DNA of 64,000 nucleotides from an uncultured Prevotellaceae bacterium (GTDB taxonomy: Bacteria > Bacteroidota > Bacteroidia > Bacteroidales > Bacteroidaceae), in NCBI GenBank assembly GCA_902776475.1, contig CACYQD010000004.1:62001-126000 (forward strand), given 5' to 3'. Positions 52,322 through 60,615 of this stretch are shown here, in pieces; the stretch's first letter is position 1; each line of letters opens with the position of its first letter. Under the pieces are notes generated by a model. That model was not told the DNA's origin, ran no database searches, and saw nothing but the letters and a program-made list of their open reading frames with translations. The translations under genes and the position numbers were made by a program.

Positions 52322-53629
52322 ATGAAACAAGAAGTGACAAAGGCCCCCAACGGGAAATTAGGAATCCTGATTGTCGGCAATGGTGCAGTGGCCACCACAT
52401 TCATGGCAGGTGTATTGATGTCAAGGAAAGGGTTGGCCAAACCTATTGGTTCGATGACCCAATACGACAAGATCAGAATAGGCAAAGGTGCGGAGAAGAA
52501 ATATCTGCACTATCGTGACATCATCCCCATAGCCAGTCTGGACGACATCGTCTTCGGCTGTTGGGATGTCTATCCCCAGAACGCCTATCAGTCGGCTGTC
52601 TATGCCGAAGTGTTGAAGAAGTCAGACATCGACCCTGTTCGCGAAGAGCTGGAGCAGATCGTGCCCATGAAAGCCGCTTTTGACAAGAACTTCGCCAAGC
52701 GCCTTGACGGCGACAACGTGAAAGACGCCAAGACCCGCTGGGACATGGTGGAGCAGTTGCGTGCCGACATCCGCCAATTCAAGGAAGAGAAACAATGTGA
52801 GAGGATTGTGGTGCTATGGGCCGCCTCTACAGAGATCTACGTTCCCATTGACGAGAAGACCCACTTCAGTCTGGAAGCCTTGGAGTCAGCCATGAAGGCC
52901 GATGACAGGGAGCATATCGCCCCGTCGATGTGCTACGCTTACGCCGCGCTCTCCGAGGGAGCCCCCTTTGTGATGGGTGCCCCCAACACCACAGTTGACA
53001 TCCCTGCGATGTGGGAACTGGCCGACCGCACCAAGATGCCCATAGCCGGCAAGGACTTCAAGACTGGCCAGACCTTGGTCAAATCCGGTTTTGCCCCAAT
53101 CATCAGTACCCGCTGTCTGGGTCTGGACGGATGGTTTTCGACCAACATTCTCGGCAACCGCGACGGTCTTGTACTTGATGAGCCAGCCAATTTCCGTACG
53201 AAAGAAGTGTCGAAGCTCTCTACGCTGGAGACCATCCTGTGTGCTGACGAGCAGCCCGACCTTTACACCGACTACTACCATAAGGTACGCATCAATTACT
53301 ATCCTCCGCGCAATGACAACAAGGAGAGTTGGGACAACATCGACATTTTCGGATGGATGGGATACCCCATGCAGATCAAGATCAATTTCCTCTGCCGCGA
53401 CTCCATCCTTGCAGCCCCGGTATGCCTTGACCTCTGTCTGTTGATTGACGTGGCTGCCCGCGCCGGGCGCTACGGCATCCAGCGTTTCCTCAGTTTCTTC
53501 CTGAAGAGTCCGATGCACGACTATACACAGGGCGAGGAAGCCGTCAACCACCTCTACCGCCAGCACACTATGCTGAAGAATGCCATCCGCGAGATGGGCG
53601 GCTATGAGGCCGACGAAGAGATGGACTAA
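52322..53629 (+). CDS. ino1: myo-Inositol-1-phosphate synthase
   Basis: A 435-residue enzyme converting glucose-6-phosphate to myo-inositol-1-phosphate with NAD. The N-terminal Rossmann motif is ILIVGNGAVATTFMAGV. Conserved synthase blocks follow: FGCWDVYPQNAY, VVLWAASTE, NTTVDIPAMWELA, IAGKDFKTGQTLVKS, LGLDGWFSTNILGNRDG and DIFGWMGYPMQIKINFLCRD. Length and motifs fit the bacterial/archaeal form. In gut Bacteroidota this enzyme begins synthesis of inositol phospholipids and sphingolipids. No partner gene for that pathway is next to it; it converges on the GH28 gene with only 10 bases between stop codons. Confidence 0.95.
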   Translation: MKQEVTKAPNGKLGILIVGNGAVATTFMAGVLMSRKGLAKPIGSMTQYDKIRIGKGAEKKYLHYRDIIPIASLDDIVFGCWDVYPQNAYQSAVYAEVLKKSDIDPVREELEQIVPMKAAFDKNFAKRLDGDNVKDAKTRWDMVEQLRADIRQFKEEKQCERIVVLWAASTEIYVPIDEKTHFSLEALESAMKADDREHIAPSMCYAYAALSEGAPFVMGAPNTTVDIPAMWELADRTKMPIAGKDFKTGQTLVKSGFAPIISTRCLGLDGWFSTNILGNRDGLVLDEPANFRTKEVSKLSTLETILCADEQPDLYTDYYHKVRINYYPPRNDNKESWDNIDIFGWMGYPMQIKINFLCRDSILAAPVCLDLCLLIDVAARAGRYGIQRFLSFFLKSPMHDYTQGEEAVNHLYRQHTMLKNAIREMGGYEADEEMD

Positions 53630-53639
53630 GAAGAAGAAG

Positions 53640-55001
53640 CTATTCCACGTCGATACGTACGAAATCCGGCCTCACGTCGGGATGGGCCGTTGCCACGCGC
53701 ACATTGTCGAAGCAGACATTGTGCGCGTGTCTGATGAAGAAGCCTTTAGCCGGCAGGTTGCCCCACATGGTGGCTTCGGGATATTCCTTTTCCTTTTCGT
53801 CGGCCACAGACTGTTCTATCTCCTTCAAATCCGACTGTCCGACACCCCCCTGATGGTGTATGGAGATGTTGGAGAGCCACACATTCCGCACGGGATGACC
53901 GGGGAGGCCTGTGATGGAGCATCCCATCGATCCTGCATTGTGGATTTGAATATTGTCGAGGTGGACACCGTCAATCTCACCGATGTTGGAGATGACCTGA
54001 CCATCCTTGTATCCCCGGCCCCGGTTTCCGAGTCGGACAAAAATGGGAGCCTCTGTGCCCTCCACCGTGATGTCCGATACATTGACGTTCTGCAAGACAC
54101 CCCCATCAACGATTTCCAGGGAGATGGCCGAAGAGCCTATCCATTGTCCGAAGAACTTCTCTCTCTGGTCTTCGCTTGGTTTGATCACGATGCCCGAAAT
54201 GTTGATGTTGCGGAAGCCGCCATTGGTCTCTGTTCCCAATTTGACCGCATTGCAATGGCTGGACACCACACAATCGGCGATGCGCACATTCTCGCACAAC
54301 CGCGGCGAGGTGCTTTTCAGCGTGATCCCATCATCATCGCTGTCGGCGACCAATCCCCTCACCACTACGTCGTGACAGCCATCGATGTCGAGCGCATCGT
54401 TGTTATAGTTGTTGCGGTTGAACACCGTGATATCTTCAATCCGCACCCGGTCACAAGCCAGGTAATGCTGCATCCAGCAACCGGAATTGCGCAAAGTGAT
54501 ATCCTTGACAACGACGCCGCGGCACTGAATGAAGCGGAGGAGATGCGGCCGGGTGATGCCCTCATCATTCCATGACAGTTTCGGGAAAGCCCTTCCCCTC
54601 CCGTCGATGCAGCCAAAGCCATCAATGACTATGTCTTCTTCCCCATCGGCATAAATGAGCTGCACGGTCTCCGTCTGTGTGCGCAGAGAGACGTAAGAGG
54701 ATTTCATCGGGCGGTAGTCGCTGAGTGACGTACTGCCATAAAGCGTAGCCCCCATGGCGACATGAAGATTCACATGAGAACGGAGCACGATGGTGCCTGT
54801 CTTATAGTTTCCAGCAGGAACCAGCACCCTGCCACCTCCGTCCCGGGCGCAGGCATCGACAGCCTTCTGTATGGCCACAGTGCTGAGGCGCGATGTATCA
54901 CTGACCGCGCCATAATCAAGCACATTATAATCCTTTGATTGTGCCCCTAAGCCGACCAGCATGAGGGACAATGCCAAACCCATCTTCTTCATCTGATTCA
55001 T
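53640..55001 (-). CDS. Secreted GH28 polygalacturonase
   Basis: A 453-residue beta-helix enzyme. I chose the ATG at 55001 (MNQMKKMGLALSLMLVGLGA) for a short signal peptide; starts at 55034 (ATG) and 55046 (GTG) are in frame, the latter overlapping the upstream stop. DYNVLDYGAVSDTSRLSTVA is the GH28 N-terminal block. Catalytic aspartates are in NNDALDIDG and DSDDDGITLKS, followed by SHCNAVKLGTE (the usual SHG-x-x-x-G-S region, changed here). GH28 enzymes hydrolyse galacturonan or rhamnogalacturonan in pectin, which complements the PL11 lyase. It lies immediately after the DUF2807 gene in the same transcript. Confidence 0.88.
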   Translation of the reverse strand: MNQMKKMGLALSLMLVGLGAQSKDYNVLDYGAVSDTSRLSTVAIQKAVDACARDGGGRVLVPAGNYKTGTIVLRSHVNLHVAMGATLYGSTSLSDYRPMKSSYVSLRTQTETVQLIYADGEEDIVIDGFGCIDGRGRAFPKLSWNDEGITRPHLLRFIQCRGVVVKDITLRNSGCWMQHYLACDRVRIEDITVFNRNNYNNDALDIDGCHDVVVRGLVADSDDDGITLKSTSPRLCENVRIADCVVSSHCNAVKLGTETNGGFRNINISGIVIKPSEDQREKFFGQWIGSSAISLEIVDGGVLQNVNVSDITVEGTEAPIFVRLGNRGRGYKDGQVISNIGEIDGVHLDNIQIHNAGSMGCSITGLPGHPVRNVWLSNISIHHQGGVGQSDLKEIEQSVADEKEKEYPEATMWGNLPAKGFFIRHAHNVCFDNVRVATAHPDVRPDFVRIDVE

Positions 55002-55038
55002 CCTTTCCTTCATGGCCATGCGACGACTATCCATGGCG

Positions 55039-55722
55039 CTATTCACCCACTTTCAACTGACCTGCTTCGATATTCCCCACGCCACTCACACTCTTGCTGA
55101 ATGACTTGACCTGGCCTTTCAGATCAATGGAACCGACACCATCCATGACACAATTCAGCGAACCAGAAGAAATGAAGTTGGCATCCATTGAGCCTACCCC
55201 GTTCAAAAACAGTGAGGCATCGTCGGCTGTCACCGCTTTGAGCGTGACGGAACCCGTGCCATTGTCATGGACAGACAAATTCCCACAGATGATCCGCTCC
55301 GCCTCGATTGATCCGACGCCAGTCAAATTGAGGGCCATCGAGTCAGACTTAATCTCCCCATTGAGGCAAACACTTCCCGCACCATCGTGGTCAATTCCCT
55401 TCAAAACAGGAGAAGACACTTTGATCTTCAGATTATAATTACGGAAAGCCCGTTTGCCACTCTGCTTGATCACCAGGCATCCATCCTGCTTATCCAAGAT
55501 GACATCGTCAACCACTGCAGCCGAACCACTCATCGTCAACTTCGAGGAATCGGCGATTTCAAACGTCAAGTCACAAGCCGTCTGGATATGAATCCGGTCA
55601 AAAGAGCCGACCTGGGCGGTGATTTCCTTCTCCTCGGTGTTTTCAGATTCACTAACACGACGACATCCCGTTGCGATGACCATCAGCGCCATCACAGCAA
55701 AAAACAAGCTTTTCTTTCTCAT
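55039..55722 (-). CDS. DUF2807 (head GIN domain) lipoprotein
   Basis: A 227-residue lipoprotein. The start at 55722 (MRKKSLFFAVMALMVIATGC) gives the lipobox IATGC. The mature part is a DUF2807 beta-solenoid: FDRIHIQTACDLTFEIADSS, then repeated strands LNLTGVGSIEAERI, VHDNGTGSVTLKAV, LNGVGSMDANFI and MDGVGSIDLKGQV. Such domains are common in Bacteroidota surface lipoproteins; their function is unknown. It is the first gene of a short operon with the GH28 gene and is divergent from the C10 protease. Confidence 0.92.
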   Translation of the reverse strand: MRKKSLFFAVMALMVIATGCRRVSESENTEEKEITAQVGSFDRIHIQTACDLTFEIADSSKLTMSGSAAVVDDVILDKQDGCLVIKQSGKRAFRNYNLKIKVSSPVLKGIDHDGAGSVCLNGEIKSDSMALNLTGVGSIEAERIICGNLSVHDNGTGSVTLKAVTADDASLFLNGVGSMDANFISSGSLNCVMDGVGSIDLKGQVKSFSKSVSGVGNIEAGQLKVGE

Positions 55723-55771
55723 AATACTATTTATTGTTTGACGGGGGTTCAAAACACTCCCCACCTTGATG

Positions 55772-55779
55772 CAAAGATA
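55772..55779 (-). promoter_or_regulatory. Candidate -7 element for the DUF2807-GH28 operon
   Basis: TATCTTTG on the minus strand, about 50 bases upstream of the ATG at 55722, matches TAnnTTTG. No -33 box is seen. Confidence 0.45.
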
Positions 55780-55834
55780 CATCATTTTGTTGATATTATA
55801 AAGCCGTCATGTATCAAATATTCCATTTTTTTAT

Positions 55835-55842
55835 TACTTTTG
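55835..55842 (+). promoter_or_regulatory. Candidate -7 element for the C10 protease gene
   Basis: TACTTTTG matches TAnnTTTG and lies 19-31 bases upstream of the two possible start codons (55861 and 55873). No -33 box is seen. Confidence 0.45.
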
Positions 55843-55872
55843 CAACGAGAACAAACACAAATGGCCTTTCCT

Positions 55873-58800
55873 ATGAAAAAACTGATAACGCTGCTTTCCG
55901 TCACCCTGTTTGCGTTGAACATCACGAGCAATCCCATCAACCCGCAACGTGCCCTTGCCATCGCCCAGCAATACCAAGTGGAGGGCCATCATGTCAGCCT
56001 TTATCAAACCGCCCCCATGAAGCGGGCAGGGAGTGTCAGCACCCCCTATTACATTTTCAGCCGAGGAGCCAACCAAGGCTATGTGATCGTGGCCGGTGAT
56101 GACTGCATCCCCAGTGTGATCGGCTATACCGAGAGCGGCGACTTCGATGAACAGAAGGAAGCGCCTCAACTGCTGTCGATGCTGAACCACTATGCCGACA
56201 TGGTAGGCACCCTCCAGGCGAAAGGCCTCAACACCCCCTATCATGACACCTCTGCCCAGTTGCCTGAAACCAAGCGGCAAGCAGAAGGCCGTGTCAACAT
56301 TTCTCCCATGCTCACCTCGCACTGGCATCAGGACACCCCCTACAACGACAAGGTGCCCATACTCTCCAACGGCAAGCGGGCGGCCGCAGGCTGTGTGGCC
56401 ATTGCCGCCGGCCAGGTGTTCTATTTCTGGCGCAACGACATGCCCTCGAAACTGGCAGCCACCACGCCCACCTATGACCATGGTGACGCCCCCGTCACGT
56501 CGGCCTATCAGATCAAGGCCGGAACGCCCCTGAAATGGGAACTGATGTGTGACTCCTACAACCAGCAGCCCACCGAGTACCGTGATGCCGTGGCCACCGT
56601 TGTCGCCGCCATCGGCATGCAGGCATGGATGAGCTACGGAGAGTCCTCCGGCGCCTACATCTGGGACCTGCCCTTCAACCTCTACAACCTCACGGCAGAA
56701 CGGGCAGACAAAGACAACAACCACACCGACTCCTCTTGGTCCTCCCTCATCTACAGCAACCTGGCGAAAGGCATGCCGCTGGTCTTCTCAGGATACAATG
56801 AAGACTGGGAAGGTCATGCGCTGGTCATCGACGGCTACAAGGCCAGCGGCGACCTGTTTCACTTCAATTTCGGTTGGGGAGGACAAAGTGACGGTTATTT
56901 CACCACGAAGGAAAGCGGAGACCAGAACATCGTCTTCGGCATGAGTCCGACAGTCATGCACAACATCCACCCCCGAAGATACCATCTGGAAGCAGATATC
57001 CAACTGCCAGCGAAAGTCTATGCCAAAGCCACGAATGACATCGTCGTCAATGTGACCAACAAGTCAAGCGTGCCCCTGTCGGGCATCTATCTCTTCGCCA
57101 ACACCACCGGCACCAAGCCCAACAAACTCGAATTAGCCCAAGCCTCCGACACCGAGACCCAGTTCCAGGCTGGGAAGACAGCGGCCATCACCCTCAGTGC
57201 CCAGGCCAGCAGCACGGAGCCCTGGCATCTCTTCGTCACCGATGAGAATCTCAACCTGCTTGCCAAAAAGACTGTGACCCCCATCGAAAACGCAGCCGAG
57301 CTCTGGGTGGAGCGGCTGACCGTCAACGGCACCACGGAGTCTGAGCAACATGGCGGCCAGGACTACACCGTGGTCTACAACAAGATGAGGACCACCATCA
57401 CCGCCACCATCCGCAACAAGGGCATTTCTGCCTATGAGAACGACCTGAGTCTGAATCTCTATGGTTCGGAAGACGATGGGAGCACCTGGCAGATGATCGA
57501 CAACAAGATCTCCACCCTCACCATCCCCGCCGGAGGAGAACAAGAAGTGTCGTTCCTTGTCTCCAAAAATGTCTCCACGCCCATTGAGGAAGGCCATCTC
57601 TACCGCGTGGCCCTGGCCAGTCCCATCCCCGGCACCACCGACCCGCTGCTCTGCGACACGCCGTCGGACACCATCGCCCATTTCCTGCTCAAAGCCAATG
57701 ACCTCACCGTAGATGGCTTCACCGATGGCGTGCTGGTCTTGAAAGGGCATTGGGACCCCACCCTCTTCAACTCCTCTACCATCGCCAAGAAGACCAGTTA
57801 CAAGACCGCCACCGCCTATGACCTCACCCAAGTGACTGGTGTAGGCAAGCTCTCCCCCATCGACGTCAACCCCAACGCCCTCTATTATGTAGCTGATGAA
57901 AGTGAGGCCTACGGCATCAACGTGGTGAAGGGAGACCAATGCGAACAGCTCACCCTCACCCCCGGCCACTCCTTCGCCCCCCAGTCACCATTCCAGGCCA
58001 CCCATGCCACCCTCCGTTTCAACAACGCATGCACCCGTTGGGGACTCCTCACCACCCCCTTCCGGGCAGAGGTGCCCTACGGAGTCTTCGCCCGCAGGAT
58101 TGACAGCCACACCTCTTCGGGCATCACCGGACGCACCACCGATGTCACCACGCTCGAACCCGGCATGACCTACCTGGTGACCACCTCGGGCACCGGTATC
58201 CACACCCTTCAGGGACAAGCCACGGAAGTGGCCGTTCTCCCCGTGACGAATGCCGACCCAGCCCTGCACGGCACCTATCAGGAAATCCCTGTGCCCGAAG
58301 GAGCCATGCTCATCAACGAACAAGAGAACCAGTCGTTTGACTTCGTGAGAGAAGGTACTGTCGAAGCCCTCCGCGGTTATTTCATGGCAGAAGACGTGAC
58401 CAATTTCTTCCTGGTAAGCAGCAACACCACGCTCGACCCCGCCTACGTGACGCTCGGCCACAGCATCGAACAAGCCCGATACATCCTCGACCGTTACCAC
58501 GATATCGTGACCCCAGAAGCCTACGACAACTACCTCAAGGCCATTGAGGAAGCCGAAGAGGAGTTTACCCTCCGCACCAGCAAGACCACCTCGAAAATCA
58601 AAAACATGGCCGACAACCTGCTGACCCTCGGCAATGCGTACATCCTCCAGATTGAAGATGTCGGCAACATGGAAGTGGATTTCACCTGCAACGTGAAGAA
58701 CCCCTCCTTCGAACTGAAGAACACCGCGGAATGGACCCTCTCCCAGCCGCTCAACCCCCAAGTCTCCGCCTCCAATGCAGCCAGGGTATATGCCAACTCC

Positions 58801-59328
58801 TCCTATACCTATTTCACCGCAGAGACCGATGGCGACTACCTGCTCAACAACAGTTACTACTATATCCAGGAAGACGGCAGCCGAGACACCCTCGCCGTGG
58901 AAATCTCACAAGAAGTGGCCGACCTCGTGCCCGGATACTACCGGTTGTCCGCCCTTCTCGCCTCCAGCGAAGGCCATACCATCACCCTGTTTGCCGACGA
59001 CGCCACTGCAGAAGTCGAGTCACATCCCTTCGGCAGGCATTACTTCACCGAAGCCGTGATTGACAGCATTGCCGTCAAGGCCGAAGAAGGCCACACCACA
59101 GGAAGGCTGACCATCGGCGTGAAAGCCGGGAAATGGTATAAGGCCGACCATTTCAGACTCACCTACACCGCCTCTTTCGGTTCCGACGACCAACTCGGCA
59201 TCATCACCCGGGAAACCGCCCCACGTCCGGTGGTCCGGGGCATCTATAATCTGAAAGGCCAGCGCATCGAGCACATCACCCACCCCGGCATCTACATCAT
59301 CGACGGGAAAAAACGTGTGGTGAGATGA
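55873..59328 (+). CDS. Secreted C10 (streptopain-like) cysteine protease with long C-terminal extension
   Basis: A 1,151-residue protein. The start at 55873 (MKKLITLLSVTLFALNITS) gives a signal peptide; the ATG at 55861 adds four residues. Residues about 20-130 are the Spi-type propeptide (YYIFSRGANQGYVIVAGDD). The C10 catalytic Cys is residue 173 (AAAGCVAIAAGQVFYFWRND) and the His residue 315 (GHALVIDGYKASG); FNFGWGGQSDGYF follows. Beyond residue 370 come Ig-like domains, a coiled region (AIEEAEEEFTLRTSKTTSKI) and a beta-sandwich. The tail IYNLKGQRIEHITHPGIYII matches the shared C-terminal signal. Likely cell-surface or secreted protease; the GH5 gene follows 52 bases downstream. Confidence 0.93.
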   Translation: MKKLITLLSVTLFALNITSNPINPQRALAIAQQYQVEGHHVSLYQTAPMKRAGSVSTPYYIFSRGANQGYVIVAGDDCIPSVIGYTESGDFDEQKEAPQLLSMLNHYADMVGTLQAKGLNTPYHDTSAQLPETKRQAEGRVNISPMLTSHWHQDTPYNDKVPILSNGKRAAAGCVAIAAGQVFYFWRNDMPSKLAATTPTYDHGDAPVTSAYQIKAGTPLKWELMCDSYNQQPTEYRDAVATVVAAIGMQAWMSYGESSGAYIWDLPFNLYNLTAERADKDNNHTDSSWSSLIYSNLAKGMPLVFSGYNEDWEGHALVIDGYKASGDLFHFNFGWGGQSDGYFTTKESGDQNIVFGMSPTVMHNIHPRRYHLEADIQLPAKVYAKATNDIVVNVTNKSSVPLSGIYLFANTTGTKPNKLELAQASDTETQFQAGKTAAITLSAQASSTEPWHLFVTDENLNLLAKKTVTPIENAAELWVERLTVNGTTESEQHGGQDYTVVYNKMRTTITATIRNKGISAYENDLSLNLYGSEDDGSTWQMIDNKISTLTIPAGGEQEVSFLVSKNVSTPIEEGHLYRVALASPIPGTTDPLLCDTPSDTIAHFLLKANDLTVDGFTDGVLVLKGHWDPTLFNSSTIAKKTSYKTATAYDLTQVTGVGKLSPIDVNPNALYYVADESEAYGINVVKGDQCEQLTLTPGHSFAPQSPFQATHATLRFNNACTRWGLLTTPFRAEVPYGVFARRIDSHTSSGITGRTTDVTTLEPGMTYLVTTSGTGIHTLQGQATEVAVLPVTNADPALHGTYQEIPVPEGAMLINEQENQSFDFVREGTVEALRGYFMAEDVTNFFLVSSNTTLDPAYVTLGHSIEQARYILDRYHDIVTPEAYDNYLKAIEEAEEEFTLRTSKTTSKIKNMADNLLTLGNAYILQIEDVGNMEVDFTCNVKNPSFELKNTAEWTLSQPLNPQVSASNAARVYANSSYTYFTAETDGDYLLNNSYYYIQEDGSRDTLAVEISQEVADLVPGYYRLSALLASSEGHTITLFADDATAEVESHPFGRHYFTEAVIDSIAVKAEEGHTTGRLTIGVKAGKWYKADHFRLTYTASFGSDDQLGIITRETAPRPVVRGIYNLKGQRIEHITHPGIYIIDGKKRVVR

Positions 59329-59380
59329 CATTCCGCGCCAAGAATCCTAATTATCTATCATACCATCAAACCATTTCATT

Positions 59381-60529
59381 ATGAGAAAGTATTTTTATCT
59401 GTTTGCAGCATTGATCTCTGCAACATTGATTCTGAGTTCCTGCACCGAGCAACCCTCTGAAGCAGGAAAAGTGAATGACTTCCGCATCAAGCGCGGAACC
59501 AATCTCAGCCACTGGCTGTCGCAATCGGAAGAGCGCGGGGAAGCACGTCAACAGCACATCCAGGAAGACGACTTCGAGCGGCTGGAACAATTGGGTTTCG
59601 ACTTTGTGCGCATCCCCATCGACGAGGTGCAGTTCTGGGATGAGGAAGGCAACAAACTGCCCGAAGCCTGGGACCTGCTGACCATGGCCCTCGACATGTC
59701 GGTCAAGCACCATCTGCGCGCCATTGTCGATCTGCACATCATCCGCTCACATTACTTCAATGCCGTGAATGAGGAAGGCAAGGACGCCAACACCCTCTTC
59801 ACCTCTGAAGAGTCGCAGCAGCAGCTCATCAACATGTGGTATCAGCTCTCTGACGTACTGAAAGGCTACAGCAACGACTCCGTGGCCTATGAGTTTATGA
59901 ACGAGCCCGTGGCCGATGACCACGAGCAGTGGAACCAGTTGGTGGCCAAAGTGCATAAAGCCCTCCGTGAGCGCGAGCCCCAGCGCACCCTTGTCATCGG
60001 TTCCAACCTCTGGCAGAGTTCTGAGACGATCAAATACCTGAAGGTGCCAGAGGGCGACAAGAACATCATTCTCTCCTTCCACTATTACAATCCATCGATC
60101 CTGACCCACTACGGAGCATGGTGGACCCCCATCGGCAAATACACGGGAAAGGTGAACTACCCCGGTATCCTCGTGTCTAAGGAAGACTATGAAGCAGCCC
60201 CAGACTCACTCAAGCCGCAGTTGGAGCCTTACACCAAAGAGGAGTGGAACATCGACAGGATCCGCTCAGACTTCAAGGACGCCATTGCTGCTGCCAAGAA
60301 ATATGACCTGCAGCTCTTCTGTGGTGAGTGGGGAGTCTATGAGCCGGTGGACCGCGACCTGGCCTACAAATGGACAAAGGACATGCTGGCCGTCTTCGAC
60401 GAGTTTGACATCGCCTGGACGACCTGGTGCTACGACGCCGACTTCGGTTTCTGGGACCAGAAGAAGAACGACTACAAAGACAAGGGACTGGTCGATATTC
60501 TCATGTCAGGAAAAGCATTGGAGAAATAG
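59381..60529 (+). CDS. GH5 glycoside hydrolase lipoprotein
   Basis: A 382-residue protein with lipoprotein signal MRKYFYLFAALISATLILSSC. The GH5 barrel starts with IKRGTNLSHWLSQSEERGEA and FDFVRIPIDEVQFWDEEGN. The acid/base is Glu175 in YEFMNEPVAD, and the nucleophile is Glu316 in LFCGEWGVY; FHYYNPSILTHYG is the conserved His/Tyr strand. This is a surface or periplasmic endo-glucanase or mannanase-type enzyme; the subfamily and exact substrate are not clear. It lies 52 bases after the C10 protease gene and ends at a strong terminator. Confidence 0.92.
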   Translation: MRKYFYLFAALISATLILSSCTEQPSEAGKVNDFRIKRGTNLSHWLSQSEERGEARQQHIQEDDFERLEQLGFDFVRIPIDEVQFWDEEGNKLPEAWDLLTMALDMSVKHHLRAIVDLHIIRSHYFNAVNEEGKDANTLFTSEESQQQLINMWYQLSDVLKGYSNDSVAYEFMNEPVADDHEQWNQLVAKVHKALREREPQRTLVIGSNLWQSSETIKYLKVPEGDKNIILSFHYYNPSILTHYGAWWTPIGKYTGKVNYPGILVSKEDYEAAPDSLKPQLEPYTKEEWNIDRIRSDFKDAIAAAKKYDLQLFCGEWGVYEPVDRDLAYKWTKDMLAVFDEFDIAWTTWCYDADFGFWDQKKNDYKDKGLVDILMSGKALEK

Positions 60530-60551
60530 AACCTCCTGTTATTCAACAACC

Positions 60552-60593
60552 AAAAGAGGCTCGGTGCGCCGTCTGGCACATCGAGCCTCTTTT
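60552..60593. terminator. Terminator between convergent GH5 and GH5-GH43 genes
   Basis: AAAAGAGGCTCG (60552-60563) and CGAGCCTCTTTT (60582-60593) pair perfectly. The loop contains an inner GTGC/GCAC pairing. A-rich and T-rich flanks serve both directions. Confidence 0.88.
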
Positions 60594-60615
60594 TATTCCC
60601 ATTTGAGAAGATGGC

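Noticed and set aside
55387..55860. In-frame extension of the C10 protease by 158 codons upstream
   Set aside because: It runs antisense through the DUF2807 gene and its promoter; the signal peptide and a -7 element place the start at 55861-55873.
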